Below, piece after piece: positions 34,525 to 42,056 of a stretch of DNA of 64,000 nucleotides. Positions within the stretch are counted from its first letter, which is position 1. The number at the start of each line of letters is the position of its first letter. Made by a program: the position numbers and the translations under genes. The notes beneath the pieces were generated by a model. It was not told the DNA's origin. It did no database searches and was given only the letters and a program-made list of their open reading frames with translations. This DNA comes from Hyphomicrobiales bacterium (GTDB lineage Bacteria; Pseudomonadota; Alphaproteobacteria; Rhizobiales; Beijerinckiaceae): positions 434,001 to 498,000 of the forward strand of contig CAKNFJ010000002.1 of assembly GCA_930633495.1 (NCBI GenBank). Reading direction: 5' to 3'.

Positions 34525-34706
34525 GTGAGAAGGTCGAGCACGGCTTCTCGATCCGCTGGGGCGACAGGACGATCTCCGCCTCCGGCTTCGAAAGCCGCGA
34601 AGCCATGGAGGCAGCCCGCTCTGCCGAGTTCGCATCGATGCGCGAGCTCGGCTGGACTCCTCCGCGCTGGTGGCAACTCTGGCGGCGCGGCGACACCCGC
34701 CCCTGA
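34521..34706 (+). CDS. Small basic protein coupled to tex
   Basis: 61 residues (MSEKVEHGFSIRWGDRTISASGFES...RWWQLWRRGDTRP). The ATG overlaps the tex stop (ATGA), so it is translated from the same message. Trp- and Arg-rich tail. No family recognised. Confidence 0.6.
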   Translation: MSEKVEHGFSIRWGDRTISASGFESREAMEAARSAEFASMRELGWTPPRWWQLWRRGDTRP

Positions 34707-34721
34707 CACCGCCTCTTGCCG

Positions 34722-34763
34722 TTTGGCATTTTTGAGACTACATTCTGCCAAAGTGAGGCAGAA
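34722..34763 (+). promoter_or_regulatory. Candidate operator of the RES/Xre toxin-antitoxin operon
   Basis: Two inverted repeats share a half-site: TTTGGCA (34722-34728) with TGCCAAA (34746-34752), and TTCTGCC (34743-34749) with GGCAGAA (34757-34763). The second covers the ribosome site (GAGG) just before the antitoxin ATG at 34766. Xre-family antitoxins of these systems repress their own promoter, so this is the likely binding site. The complement of 34749-34762 is identical over 14 bases to the end of the ISL3 element. Confidence 0.6.
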
Positions 34764-34765
34764 CG

Positions 34766-35176
34766 ATGCTTGTCGAGATCCCCCGCACCGCCGCGCAACC
34801 GGACGTTCCGCAGATTTCCCCGGAAGAGGCCGCAGCAGCAGCGCGAGCCGTAATCAACCTCTTCGACAGGTGGAAGGTCAGCGACACGATCGCTCGCGAG
34901 ATCCTCGGCGGAATGCCTGCCAGGACTTACGCGAGGTGGAAGACCGGCGAGCTCGGCCGGATCGATCGCGATCTTGCCACCCGGCTCTCGCTCCTGATGG
35001 GCATTCACAAGAGCCTGCGCATCCTCTTCACGGATCCCGAGCGCGGCTACGCCTGGGTCAGCAAGCCCAACGACGCCTTCGGCGGCCGGACGCCGGTGGA
35101 CATCATGGCCGAGGGCAGCATCTTCTCGCTGGCGCGCGTCCGCTCGTACCTCGACGCCGAGCGCGGTGGCTGGTGA
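34766..35176 (+). CDS. Antitoxin of the Xre/MbcA/ParS family (DUF2384)
   Basis: 136 residues. An N-terminal Xre-like helical region (AARAVINLFDRWKVSDTIAREILGGMPARTYARWKTGELG) is followed by the toxin-binding domain (RLSLLMGIHKSLRILFTDPERGYAWVSKPNDAFGGRTPVDIMAEG), the hallmark of antitoxins paired with RES toxins. It neutralises the toxin by covering its active site and represses the operon. The toxin GTG starts within the antitoxin's stop (GTGA overlap). Confidence 0.93.
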   Translation: MLVEIPRTAAQPDVPQISPEEAAAAARAVINLFDRWKVSDTIAREILGGMPARTYARWKTGELGRIDRDLATRLSLLMGIHKSLRILFTDPERGYAWVSKPNDAFGGRTPVDIMAEGSIFSLARVRSYLDAERGGW

Positions 35177-35868
35177 GCACTGCAGCCCCCGCGATCACCC
35201 GCATCCAGTGGCCTCGCGCATACCGGATCATCCGCTCTGCCTTCCCGCCAATCGATCTGTTCGAGGACATCGCCGACCCGCGCGACTGGGAAGCGCTCGC
35301 CTCCATCGAGTCGAAGTCCAATCCACGCATTTGGGAGCAGCTCGGCCGGCTTGAGTTGGTACCGCCCACTCGCCGCGTGAACGGCCCGGGCGCCAGCCTG
35401 CTGATGGCACCTTTCGTCCATATCAGCACGGACCGGCCCGGCCGCTTCACCGATGGCACCTATGGCGTCTATAGCGCCGCCAATGCGGAGGAGGTCGCCA
35501 TCCGTGAAGTCGCCCACCACTTCGGCCGCGCCATGGCAAACAGCCGCGAGACGGCCGGATGGACCTCACAGTTTCGCGTTCTGATCAATGCGATCGATCT
35601 CGACCTGCATGATGTCCGAGCCATCCCGGCGATGCATCATGCGATGAGCTACCAAGCTCCTCAGACGCTCGCGCGAGGCCTGCGGGCAAACGGCTCGAAC
35701 GGAATCGTCTATCAGAGCGTACGGGCCGCCGGCGGGGAGTGTGCAGCCATCTTCTGGCCGAACCTGATCCCGATCCCGCTACAGGGCGACCACTACGATT
35801 ATCACTGGGACGGCGCGCGCGTGGATATGGTTCGCAACTGCCGCACGCACGCGATCTTCGGGCTGTAG
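35173..35868 (+). CDS. RES-domain toxin
   Basis: 231 residues from the GTG at 35173, overlapping the antitoxin stop; an artefactual longer frame extends to 34525. Seen: AYRIIRSAFPPI at the start, then GRFTDGTYGVYSAANAEEVAIREVAHH (the RES Arg and Glu region) and NGIVYQSVRAAGGECAAIFWPNLI (the Ser region). RES toxins degrade NAD+ or transfer ADP-ribose. The N-terminal extension of about 60 residues is common in proteobacterial members. Convergent with the gene at 35870, with one base between the stops. Confidence 0.93.
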   Translation: MSTAAPAITRIQWPRAYRIIRSAFPPIDLFEDIADPRDWEALASIESKSNPRIWEQLGRLELVPPTRRVNGPGASLLMAPFVHISTDRPGRFTDGTYGVYSAANAEEVAIREVAHHFGRAMANSRETAGWTSQFRVLINAIDLDLHDVRAIPAMHHAMSYQAPQTLARGLRANGSNGIVYQSVRAAGGECAAIFWPNLIPIPLQGDHYDYHWDGARVDMVRNCRTHAIFGL

Positions 35869-35869
35869 C

Positions 35870-36613
35870 TTACAGCCTCGGTGCCGGCTCCGCGTTCGGC
35901 TCCGGCTTGATTAGCTTGTACGCGACGCCGGCCATATAAACCGCCGCCGGCAGCTTATCTTCTGGCGGGGCGATCTTGGCCCATTCGCGAGCTGTCCTCG
36001 TCGTCCCAGGCCGATACCCCTCTAGGGAGCAGGTATCACCAGTCCTCAGAAGCTCGTAGCCTCTCTCGGTAAGGCGTACGACATCCCATCCTCCCCGGAG
36101 AACCCCGCGGACATACTCGAACAGCCCCGCTCGGATCATCGGCAGGAAAGCCTTGTTCGACACTCCCCTGGGATCGTCGCCAAGCCAGTACACCAGCCAC
36201 TCGTCTCGCGTTAGAGACGCTGCGAGGCCGTCGAGTTGGGGTCTCTTGAAAACGAACAGGCGACCAGGCTCCGGGAGATGTCTGATGTCCTCGATCGCCC
36301 ACGCATCGAAAAGATGCCGCCGAAGGTAGCTCAGGCTCTCTCTGGAGGTGGCTGGGAGATCGATCTCCGTCACCCTGGCGGGCGCTGACGAAGCAGCCGG
36401 TCCGACTGAGAGATCGAGCTTCGCGCCCGCAAGGCCTGCCTTATATGCCTGTTCCATCATGCGGGCGATGCTTCCAGGTCCATCGGTGATGACCCCTTCG
36501 CGCTTTGCGAGCAGGAAATCCTTAGCCATCGCACGAAAGACATTCTTTCGCCGCCCGGCGTCGGCGATGTCAGCTGCCTCAATCTTGTCTTTGAAGTCGA
36601 TGTGGATGGTCAT
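35870..36613 (-). CDS. Protein of unknown function, third gene of a coupled operon
   Basis: 247 residues. The ATG overlaps the stop of the gene before it (ATGA). N-terminal part helical (DFKDKIEAADIADAGRRKNVFRAMAKDFLLAKREGVI), a Pro/Ala linker near 70-85, then a domain with winged-helix-like character (VSNKAFLPMIRAGLFEYVRGVLRGGWDVVRLTERGYELLRTG), as in DNA-binding proteins. No named family recognised. Confidence 0.62.
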   Translation of the reverse strand: MTIHIDFKDKIEAADIADAGRRKNVFRAMAKDFLLAKREGVITDGPGSIARMMEQAYKAGLAGAKLDLSVGPAASSAPARVTEIDLPATSRESLSYLRRHLFDAWAIEDIRHLPEPGRLFVFKRPQLDGLAASLTRDEWLVYWLGDDPRGVSNKAFLPMIRAGLFEYVRGVLRGGWDVVRLTERGYELLRTGDTCSLEGYRPGTTRTAREWAKIAPPEDKLPAAVYMAGVAYKLIKPEPNAEPAPRL

Positions 36614-37110
36614 GGCTGCTCCTGCTGGACATCAGTCTGCTCGCATCCCTTGCAAGAGACGATCGCCCGCACGCGAAGCACCGCTGCGATCAAAGCCCTC
36701 GCCAAGGTCTCGTCAGAGCCCGGCCGCAGCTCAACCTCAAGCCCCTCGTTCCAGACATCGATCTCGGGCGGAAATTCTCGATGAAGACGCAGGGCATGCT
36801 CCGGAGAGCCATGATCCGGACAGATACGGGCCTCGCTCGAAACCCAGCACGTTCCGCCGCGCCACCACCAGCCCGGCAAGACTTCCCTGAACAGTGCGAC
36901 GGCGGCATCGAAGCTCGTCAGGATCGCCGGTGCACTGTCGTAGGCGACCAGGTCCTTCGGATCGCGCCGGAGCCAGCGATCCTCAAACTGGACCCAGACG
37001 TCGCCTTCCTTCGCGACGAGAACCCGCCACACGAGGGATTCCAGCTCAACGTCTGGACCGCGGCCTTCCTCGACGCGCGAGATGAGGCTGGAAAGAGAGG
37101 GGCTGCTCAC
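36610..37110 (-). CDS. Phage-type protein of unknown function (ABA-sandwich-like)
   Basis: 166 residues from the GTG at 37110, which overlaps the preceding stop (GTGA). The segment PAILTSFDAAVALFREVLPGWWWRGGTCWVSS...FPPEIDVWNEGLEVELRPGSDETLARALIAAVLRV recalls the phage ABA-sandwich/DUF2591 proteins (LPGWxW... and a late ARALxAAxLR helix). The C-terminus has CKGC. Middle gene of the operon 37532-35870. Confidence 0.55.
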   Translation of the reverse strand: MSSPSLSSLISRVEEGRGPDVELESLVWRVLVAKEGDVWVQFEDRWLRRDPKDLVAYDSAPAILTSFDAAVALFREVLPGWWWRGGTCWVSSEARICPDHGSPEHALRLHREFPPEIDVWNEGLEVELRPGSDETLARALIAAVLRVRAIVSCKGCEQTDVQQEQP

Positions 37111-37532
37111 TGGATCTCTCCGACGACCGGGAGAATGTCCTTGCGTGTCACCGCAATCGTCCGGGTGTAGCCCACGGCCCCGGCGATCGACAGCATCGCG
37201 CGCCAAGTCCAAGGCGCGTCACGCCATCTCGTAAAGCCTAAGAGATCGGTCGCGAACAGCCCGCGACCCGCGGACGGTCCGAGCTCAACGAACTTGTCCT
37301 CAAGGGTGAAGGCTGAGAGATCCAGGCGTTCGACAGGGATCGCGAAAACGATCGGGCGTGCGGCCTCGAACTCCGCCATGCAGAGCGCGTGATACTCAGC
37401 CGCCTCGCGCTCGTCCGTCAGGCACGTCATCAGCACCGCCCCTGTCATATGGGACGGCAGCAGGCCCTCGCCGAGCTTGCGGCGCAGGTATTTGGTCGAG
37501 GTGCCATGATAAAGGATTTGCGGAAGACTCAT
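37107..37532 (-). CDS. Possible ADP-ribosyltransferase-fold protein
   Basis: 141 residues from the ATG at 37532; a weak ribosome site. ILYHGTSTKYLRRKLGEGLLPS, then VLMTCLTDEREAAEYHALCMAEFE, fits the start of the ADP-ribosyltransferase fold (a YHGTS strand-loop and the xLTxxxxxAxxYA strand-helix) seen in Tpt1-like and toxin-like enzymes. The final catalytic Glu cannot be placed with confidence. First gene of a three-gene operon with four-base overlaps. Function inferred from pattern only. Confidence 0.5.
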   Translation of the reverse strand: MSLPQILYHGTSTKYLRRKLGEGLLPSHMTGAVLMTCLTDEREAAEYHALCMAEFEAARPIVFAIPVERLDLSAFTLEDKFVELGPSAGRGLFATDLLGFTRWRDAPWTWRAMLSIAGAVGYTRTIAVTRKDILPVVGEIQ

Positions 37533-37601
37533 TCGCCGATTGGCGCATGAAGCCGCGCCAAAGGCCACATCCCGCCCGGGCGCCATCCACGTCCTTCGCC
37601 C

Positions 37602-38057
37602 CTAATGCGTGGAGAATTCGCTGAGATCGAGACCCCATTCCAGCGCGCAGTACGCCTCAGCGAAGTGCTGCTCCAGCGGATCCTCTACCTCGACAAACTT
37701 GACCGTCATCGCGGCAACCAGCGCAACCTGGCGGCGGAACTCAATCGCGAAGGCCTCCGTCTGCATAAGATGCCCTCGCGATCCTTCCTTCTTGTAGGTC
37801 GCGACATGGCCGAGAACACCTCTCGTCCTTTTGAAGGCGTAGGTGGCTTTCAGGTGCGAGACGGCGCGATGCCCCTTGATGCGTTGCACGATATCGCGCG
37901 TCCGGCCGACGTGAACGCAAACTCCATCCTCGAAGAAGGCGTAGATCCCTGGCGCCTTGCGGCGACCGATCGATTTCAGATCGAGAGGCTCGCTGGCTTC
38001 GAGCTCGCGGAAAATTTCTGGGGCGCGAGCGACCGTCGCGGCGAATCGAGCATTCAT
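37602..38057 (-). CDS. GIY-YIG nuclease-like protein
   Basis: 151 residues from the ATG at 38057, chosen because GAGG precedes it; the frame extends to 38105. APGIYAFFEDGVCVHVGRTRDIVQRIKGHR gives the GIY strand, an HVG in place of YIG, and the catalytic-type Arg; a Glu occurs in TEAFAIEF. The fold cuts or processes DNA, but a degenerate YIG strand leaves activity open. Its start faces a 330-base intergenic region with a strong inverted repeat. Confidence 0.68.
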   Translation of the reverse strand: MNARFAATVARAPEIFRELEASEPLDLKSIGRRKAPGIYAFFEDGVCVHVGRTRDIVQRIKGHRAVSHLKATYAFKRTRGVLGHVATYKKEGSRGHLMQTEAFAIEFRRQVALVAAMTVKFVEVEDPLEQHFAEAYCALEWGLDLSEFSTH

Positions 38058-38139
38058 TGGGGCCTCACTCCCCCATTCATGACGGGTGATGCTTCTTCGG
38101 CGCAAGCGGAGGGGAGAGGCGCGACGCCTGGTCGATGGA

Positions 38140-38186
38140 TGATACTGATCTAAGGCGAAATCCGCTTCTGCCTTAGATCAGTATCA
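38140..38186. repeat. Perfect 17-bp inverted repeat with 13-nt spacer
   Basis: TGATACTGATCTAAGGC (38140-38156) and GCCTTAGATCAGTATCA (38170-38186). No T-run on either side. It lies in the 326-base gap between the GIY-YIG gene and the PilZ gene. It could be a protein-binding site, a hairpin recognised in transfer or recombination, or part of a small RNA. Confidence 0.8.
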
Positions 38187-38320
38187 CAGAGATGCCGGTC
38201 TCGCGCGGCCGAGCGCCTGCCCTTTCGACCGTCGCCAAAAAACAAGGGGACGACCGCTCGAAAACAGGAGCAGGGCCTGCGGGTACGCGCAATCTGAGCT
38301 AATTGTTGCAAGCCGCCTGA

Positions 38321-38341
38321 AAGGATTGTCCGGCAATCCTT
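38321..38341. promoter_or_regulatory. AAGGATTG palindrome upstream of the PilZ gene
   Basis: AAGGATTG and CAATCCTT with a 5-base spacer, centred about 50 bases before the PilZ start. The same half-site AAGGAT/ATCCTT recurs before both ATPase operons and at 54667. Likely operator of an island regulator. Confidence 0.6.
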
Positions 38342-38383
38342 CACCCAGGAGCGCCTATCCTTGCCACTTCTGAAGAGCGCGAA

Positions 38384-39058
38384 TTGACCCGCCCAGCCGA
38401 CACTCCCGTAGCTCGCATCTTGCAGACGGTATTGCGTCTCGATGCAGACCAGGATCCGGCCACCCGCCGCATGTATCCTCGACACGACCTGCGCCTGAAG
38501 GGTCGCTGCATGTTCGGGAACATGAGCGAGCATCTTTGTGAGTCGGTGAACATCTCCGCGACAGGCCTTGCGGTTGCCTGCAGCCATCCAGCGCGCGCCG
38601 GCGACCGTGTCGTCATCTATCTGGATCGGCTTGGCCGGCTGGAAGGATCGATCATCAGGGCAACGAATGGCGCCTTCGCCGTCACCCTGATCAATAGCGT
38701 GCGCAAACGCGTGAAACTCGCCAGCCAGATCGAGCATCTGGTGAGCCTCCCTGCTGCGCAGCGCGTCGAACACCGCATGAACGATCGCTTCGTACCAGAC
38801 GATCGTGCCGCAACCGTCGCGCACGGCAAAGACATCCGCGATGCCATGATCATCGACGTCTCCCGAACCGGCATCGCGCTCAAAACAACCCTATCCGCCG
38901 GCATCGGTGACACTGTGGTGGTCGGCAAGCGGCTGTTCGGTCGCGTCGCTCGCCAGTTCCCCGGCGGCTTCGCCATTGCCTTCTCCGTGCCCGTCCCGGA
39001 ATCGATCCTGCTGGAGGGGAAGGCCTTCGTTGCCGACGACGCCAGGATCGCCGCATGA
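38384..39058 (+). CDS. PilZ-domain protein
   Basis: 224 residues from the TTG at 38384; an ATG at 38471 would cut off the start of the domain. RRMYPRHDLRLKGRCMFGNMSEHLCESVNISATGLAVAC is a PilZ strand pattern (RxxxR-like start, NISATGL), and a second similar unit follows (RDAMIIDVSRTGIALKTTLSAGIGD), so the protein may hold two PilZ domains in tandem. PilZ domains bind cyclic di-GMP; the second unit lacks a clear RxxxR. The next gene overlaps its stop (ATGA). Confidence 0.75.
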   Translation: MTRPADTPVARILQTVLRLDADQDPATRRMYPRHDLRLKGRCMFGNMSEHLCESVNISATGLAVACSHPARAGDRVVIYLDRLGRLEGSIIRATNGAFAVTLINSVRKRVKLASQIEHLVSLPAAQRVEHRMNDRFVPDDRAATVAHGKDIRDAMIIDVSRTGIALKTTLSAGIGDTVVVGKRLFGRVARQFPGGFAIAFSVPVPESILLEGKAFVADDARIAA

Positions 39059-39447
39059 CCTCGATTTCAGTCGACAGCGAGATCAAGCGCAATCAGCTGC
39101 TGACCCGGGCTATCAGCGCAGCCTCGATGCTGCTCTCCGCAACCCGCGCCGCGGCGAACCGTACCCCGGCCTGGGCAACATCGATCGACCGAGCCACCTC
39201 CGACGCAACGTGCCTCGCCAAGGAAGTTCTGCCGCACGGCTATCCCGACGATGCGAGCGACCTCTGGTATGCGAGCGACCCGGACGAGGCCGGTCTGGTC
39301 GAGATCTGGCAGTGGAACTCCCAGGCGGCGATTCAAGCTGGCTGCATGCCCATTTCCAGCGTCGCCGCCGGCATTCCCCAGAACGCTGCGGCTGCCCTGA
39401 TCGCCGCACATAACGCCGCGATCACGCTTTCGCGCCTCGCGGCGTAG
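39055..39447 (+). CDS. Helical protein of unknown function coupled to the PilZ gene
   Basis: 130 residues. Starts in a four-base overlap with the PilZ stop. Ala-rich and mostly helical, with a charged middle (DASDLWYASDPDEAGLVEIWQWN). No signal peptide and no family recognised. Confidence 0.6.
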   Translation: MTSISVDSEIKRNQLLTRAISAASMLLSATRAAANRTPAWATSIDRATSDATCLAKEVLPHGYPDDASDLWYASDPDEAGLVEIWQWNSQAAIQAGCMPISSVAAGIPQNAAAALIAAHNAAITLSRLAA

Positions 39448-39458
39448 ACGGGAACAGC

Positions 39459-39517
39459 GCGTAAAAATCGAAACATCTGCGTAAAAACGCGAATTTCTTC
39501 GCGGCTCTGCGTAAAAA
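39459..39517 (+). repeat. Three GCGTAAAAA direct repeats downstream of the fic-like gene
   Basis: GCGTAAAAA at 39459-39467, 39479-39487 and 39509-39517, spaced 20 and 30 bases, so all on one face of the helix. A related pair, 20 bases apart, lies at the other end of the gene. Confidence 0.75.
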
Positions 39518-39532
39518 TGATAATCGATCCGC

Positions 39533-41143
39533 TTACGGTTTGAACGTGTTCGAGGAACCGTTATCGACGCTGTAGACCTCCTGCACCACGGCTTCCATGC
39601 CCTCAAGCTCGTCGTCGGAGAGCTCCGAGAACATCTTCTCTCGCTTTGCCTTCGATAGCCGGCCATGGTTCTGCATCACGAGCTTGGCAAAGAGGTCGAG
39701 GCGCTCCGGCCGCATGTCGACCACCTCCCTCATGCCAGCGACCATCCTGTCTCGAAGCGCGATCGAGGTGATCTCCTCCGGGATGCTGTAGTCGAGGCAA
39801 TAGGCGAGGCGGTTCGTGACGAAGGCTGCCTGATGGCTCGCATCGAAATGGCCGTACAGGTCGCGAGTATCGTTCACGACAATCACGTTGCCATTGGCCG
39901 TCCTTTCCCACTTGATCAGCCCAATGCGCTTTTCATCGAAATTGGTCAGCGTCTCGCGGTAGCCGTCCATGTCAGCGAAGATCGCGTTCGAGATCGGTAG
40001 CGTGATCCCCTGAGGCCTGATCCCGTGCTGGTTCAGGATGTGATTGAGGATGTAGCGGTGCGTCCGGCCGTTGCCGTCGGCCAAGGGGTGGACCATCAGC
40101 CAGCCGAACGACACCGCCGTCGCGTGGGCGATGGGATCGAAGCCCGGGGTCTCTCCCATCCTGCGATCGGCTGCGAAAATGCCCTCGACGAGGATCTCAA
40201 GATCGTCGGGCGCCGCTCCAAGCCAATTTGGAATGAGCGAGCCGTCAACTTCCTCGCCGAGCCACACCCCATTATGTCGGATCCCGGTGTTCACCCAACG
40301 CGAGTCGATGATCATCTTCTGGAGCCCGAGGAGTAGCGGCAGGTCGAGCCGGGTGCGACCCGCGTCACTGACCAGCGTGCTCCATTTTTCGAGCTTGTCG
40401 ACGGATGGATTCTCGTTCTCGATCGCGAAAGTCGAGCGGGAATCCCTGAGAAGAAGCCGGCGCCTCAGGCGCGTGATGATGCCGGGCGGACCTTCGGCCA
40501 AGGCTGCGCTAGCCTTCCTGTTGCACTCCTCGCGCAGGTCTCCCTGAAAGGTTGCGGAGCGGCGAACAAGCGGCGCAAAAACCGGCGTACCGGGAATGTT
40601 GTCACGAACGCGATGCCGCGGCGAATTGATCGGGCTCGCGGTGTGCCACACCCCGGGATCCAGCGCGTCGATGTAGCCGCCGCCGGCGGAGGGGACATCC
40701 AGCTTCAGGCCGGTCAGCCACTCGTAGAAGAAGAACGCCTGGCGCGCATAAGTCCCCGTCGGGCTCTGCCGGATCATGTCGGCAACGAGCTCGGGGTCGA
40801 CCTTGAGAAACAGCTTGCGCAGGACATGGAGATCCGTCGCCTCGTGCTTCAACGCGAAGACCAGGTGCTCGGCGAAGGTCATGTCGCCTCGCGAGAGCCT
40901 CCCTCGCTCACGATCATCGGTGCCCCGATAGGTGACCTCGTAGACGGCATATCCGCCGGGGGCCATGGCATGGTTTCGACCTCGTTCCGTTCGCTGGCGC
41001 GCATCCGACGTCACCGCGAGGGTATCCGGCATCGGGACTTCGAGGTCGAAATGATGGATGAGCGCCGAATAGCCCGTCAGAACCGTCCCTGACGGCTGAC
41101 GATACCCGTGGCGACCGGTCTCACGAATGGCGCGGATCAGCAT
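39533..41143 (-). CDS. Fic-family protein with N-terminal inhibitory motif
   Basis: 536 residues; AGAGGGAAAG precedes the ATG. The Fic core HPLADGNGRTHR (His352) is a slightly altered HPFxxGNGR. Upstream, TFAIEN (Thr238 to Glu242) fits the (S/T)xxxE(G/N) inhibitory helix of class II Fic proteins, which blocks ATP binding until released. Fic enzymes transfer AMP (or other nucleotide parts) to protein hydroxyls. The first 150 residues and the C-terminal 130 have no recognised domain. The gene is bracketed by GCG-A5 type direct repeats. No antitoxin gene is adjacent, in line with an internal inhibitory helix. Confidence 0.88.
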   Translation of the reverse strand: MLIRAIRETGRHGYRQPSGTVLTGYSALIHHFDLEVPMPDTLAVTSDARQRTERGRNHAMAPGGYAVYEVTYRGTDDRERGRLSRGDMTFAEHLVFALKHEATDLHVLRKLFLKVDPELVADMIRQSPTGTYARQAFFFYEWLTGLKLDVPSAGGGYIDALDPGVWHTASPINSPRHRVRDNIPGTPVFAPLVRRSATFQGDLREECNRKASAALAEGPPGIITRLRRRLLLRDSRSTFAIENENPSVDKLEKWSTLVSDAGRTRLDLPLLLGLQKMIIDSRWVNTGIRHNGVWLGEEVDGSLIPNWLGAAPDDLEILVEGIFAADRRMGETPGFDPIAHATAVSFGWLMVHPLADGNGRTHRYILNHILNQHGIRPQGITLPISNAIFADMDGYRETLTNFDEKRIGLIKWERTANGNVIVVNDTRDLYGHFDASHQAAFVTNRLAYCLDYSIPEEITSIALRDRMVAGMREVVDMRPERLDLFAKLVMQNHGRLSKAKREKMFSELSDDELEGMEAVVQEVYSVDNGSSNTFKP

Positions 41144-41151
41144 GGCTTTCC

Positions 41152-41191
41152 CTCTGCGGAAAAATCGTAATCTCCGCGGAAAAAACGTAAC
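41152..41191 (-). repeat. Two 20-bp direct repeats in the fic-like promoter
   Basis: CTCTGCGGAAAAATCGTAAT (41152-41171) and CTCCGCGGAAAAAACGTAAC (41172-41191), 16 of 20 positions alike, directly before the ribosome site of the leftward gene. Probably a tandem operator. Confidence 0.7.
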
Positions 41192-41329
41192 ACATCCCTT
41201 TGAAAGGCAGGAGGTGGCCTCCGAACCAGTGCGACCGACACCGCGAAAGAGCCTGCAACATCGGCACTAAGGGAGCTGCGACCACGCCTGAAGAGCACCG
41301 TAACTGATTTCCCACAGCAGTGGACGCCA

Positions 41330-41905
41330 CTACACGCCGTCGCAGCTCGTTTCCTGGGTGGCGCAGATGCGGTTGAGCCATCCGCTGAAGCGGTGCTCCA
41401 CGCTCGAAACAAACGCCCACTGCCCGACGCAGTCATGCAGCCGCGCTGACCTGACGAAGCTGTCACTGTCAAAATCGACTGCAGCCCGAACCGGACGCCC
41501 TTTGGCGCTGGCGACGTCGCGCCCCACTGGGGCCTGCGACTTCACGCTCAGATGCCGTCCCGATACCCAGCCCGCGCCATTGAAGACCTTTCGCCCAGGT
41601 GGCGCGAGGAGCGCATTGTCGCGCGCGTTGCGGATCCGAAACCAACCGTTCTGCGCGGCGACGACCTCCACTTCGACGAAGGCATGGATCGGCGGGTCAT
41701 CGTCCGATAGCGCCGGCGGAGGGAGCTTGCCAACGATCGGCGAGCTGACATCGGGTCCCGCGCGAACATTCAGACCGGCCGGATCACTGTCCGTCACGAA
41801 TGCGCCGAACGAGCAACTCCGTAGGATGCCGATCTCGGTAGCGAAGGAACTCACCGCTCCGAGCACGCAGGCCAAAGAGACCAATACGGCGCATGCAATC
41901 TTCAC
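41330..41905 (-). CDS. Exported SH3-like (SH3b) domain protein
   Basis: 191 residues from the GTG at 41905, chosen because the next residues form a Sec signal (KIACAVLVSLACVLGAVSSFA); the frame runs on to 42097. AGLNVRAGPDVSSPIVGKLPP is the start of a bacterial SH3 (SH3b) domain, ending at GWVSGRHLSVKSQ, typical of periplasmic or wall-binding proteins. The C-terminal part has Cys pairs (DCVGQW, ICATQETSC) that may form disulfides. Confidence 0.72.
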   Translation of the reverse strand: MKIACAVLVSLACVLGAVSSFATEIGILRSCSFGAFVTDSDPAGLNVRAGPDVSSPIVGKLPPPALSDDDPPIHAFVEVEVVAAQNGWFRIRNARDNALLAPPGRKVFNGAGWVSGRHLSVKSQAPVGRDVASAKGRPVRAAVDFDSDSFVRSARLHDCVGQWAFVSSVEHRFSGWLNRICATQETSCDGV

Positions 41906-42056
41906 AGGCAGGATCCCGACTCGATGGCGACACCACAATGCTACCCGCAGATTCGCCTTCGGCGAATGCGTTCGGTGGATGAAGCCCGCATGACCTCTAG
42001 ATGCATTCAAGAATCGGGTCGACAATTCATGTCTCAGGCGGAAAGGAGCCTTCTCC

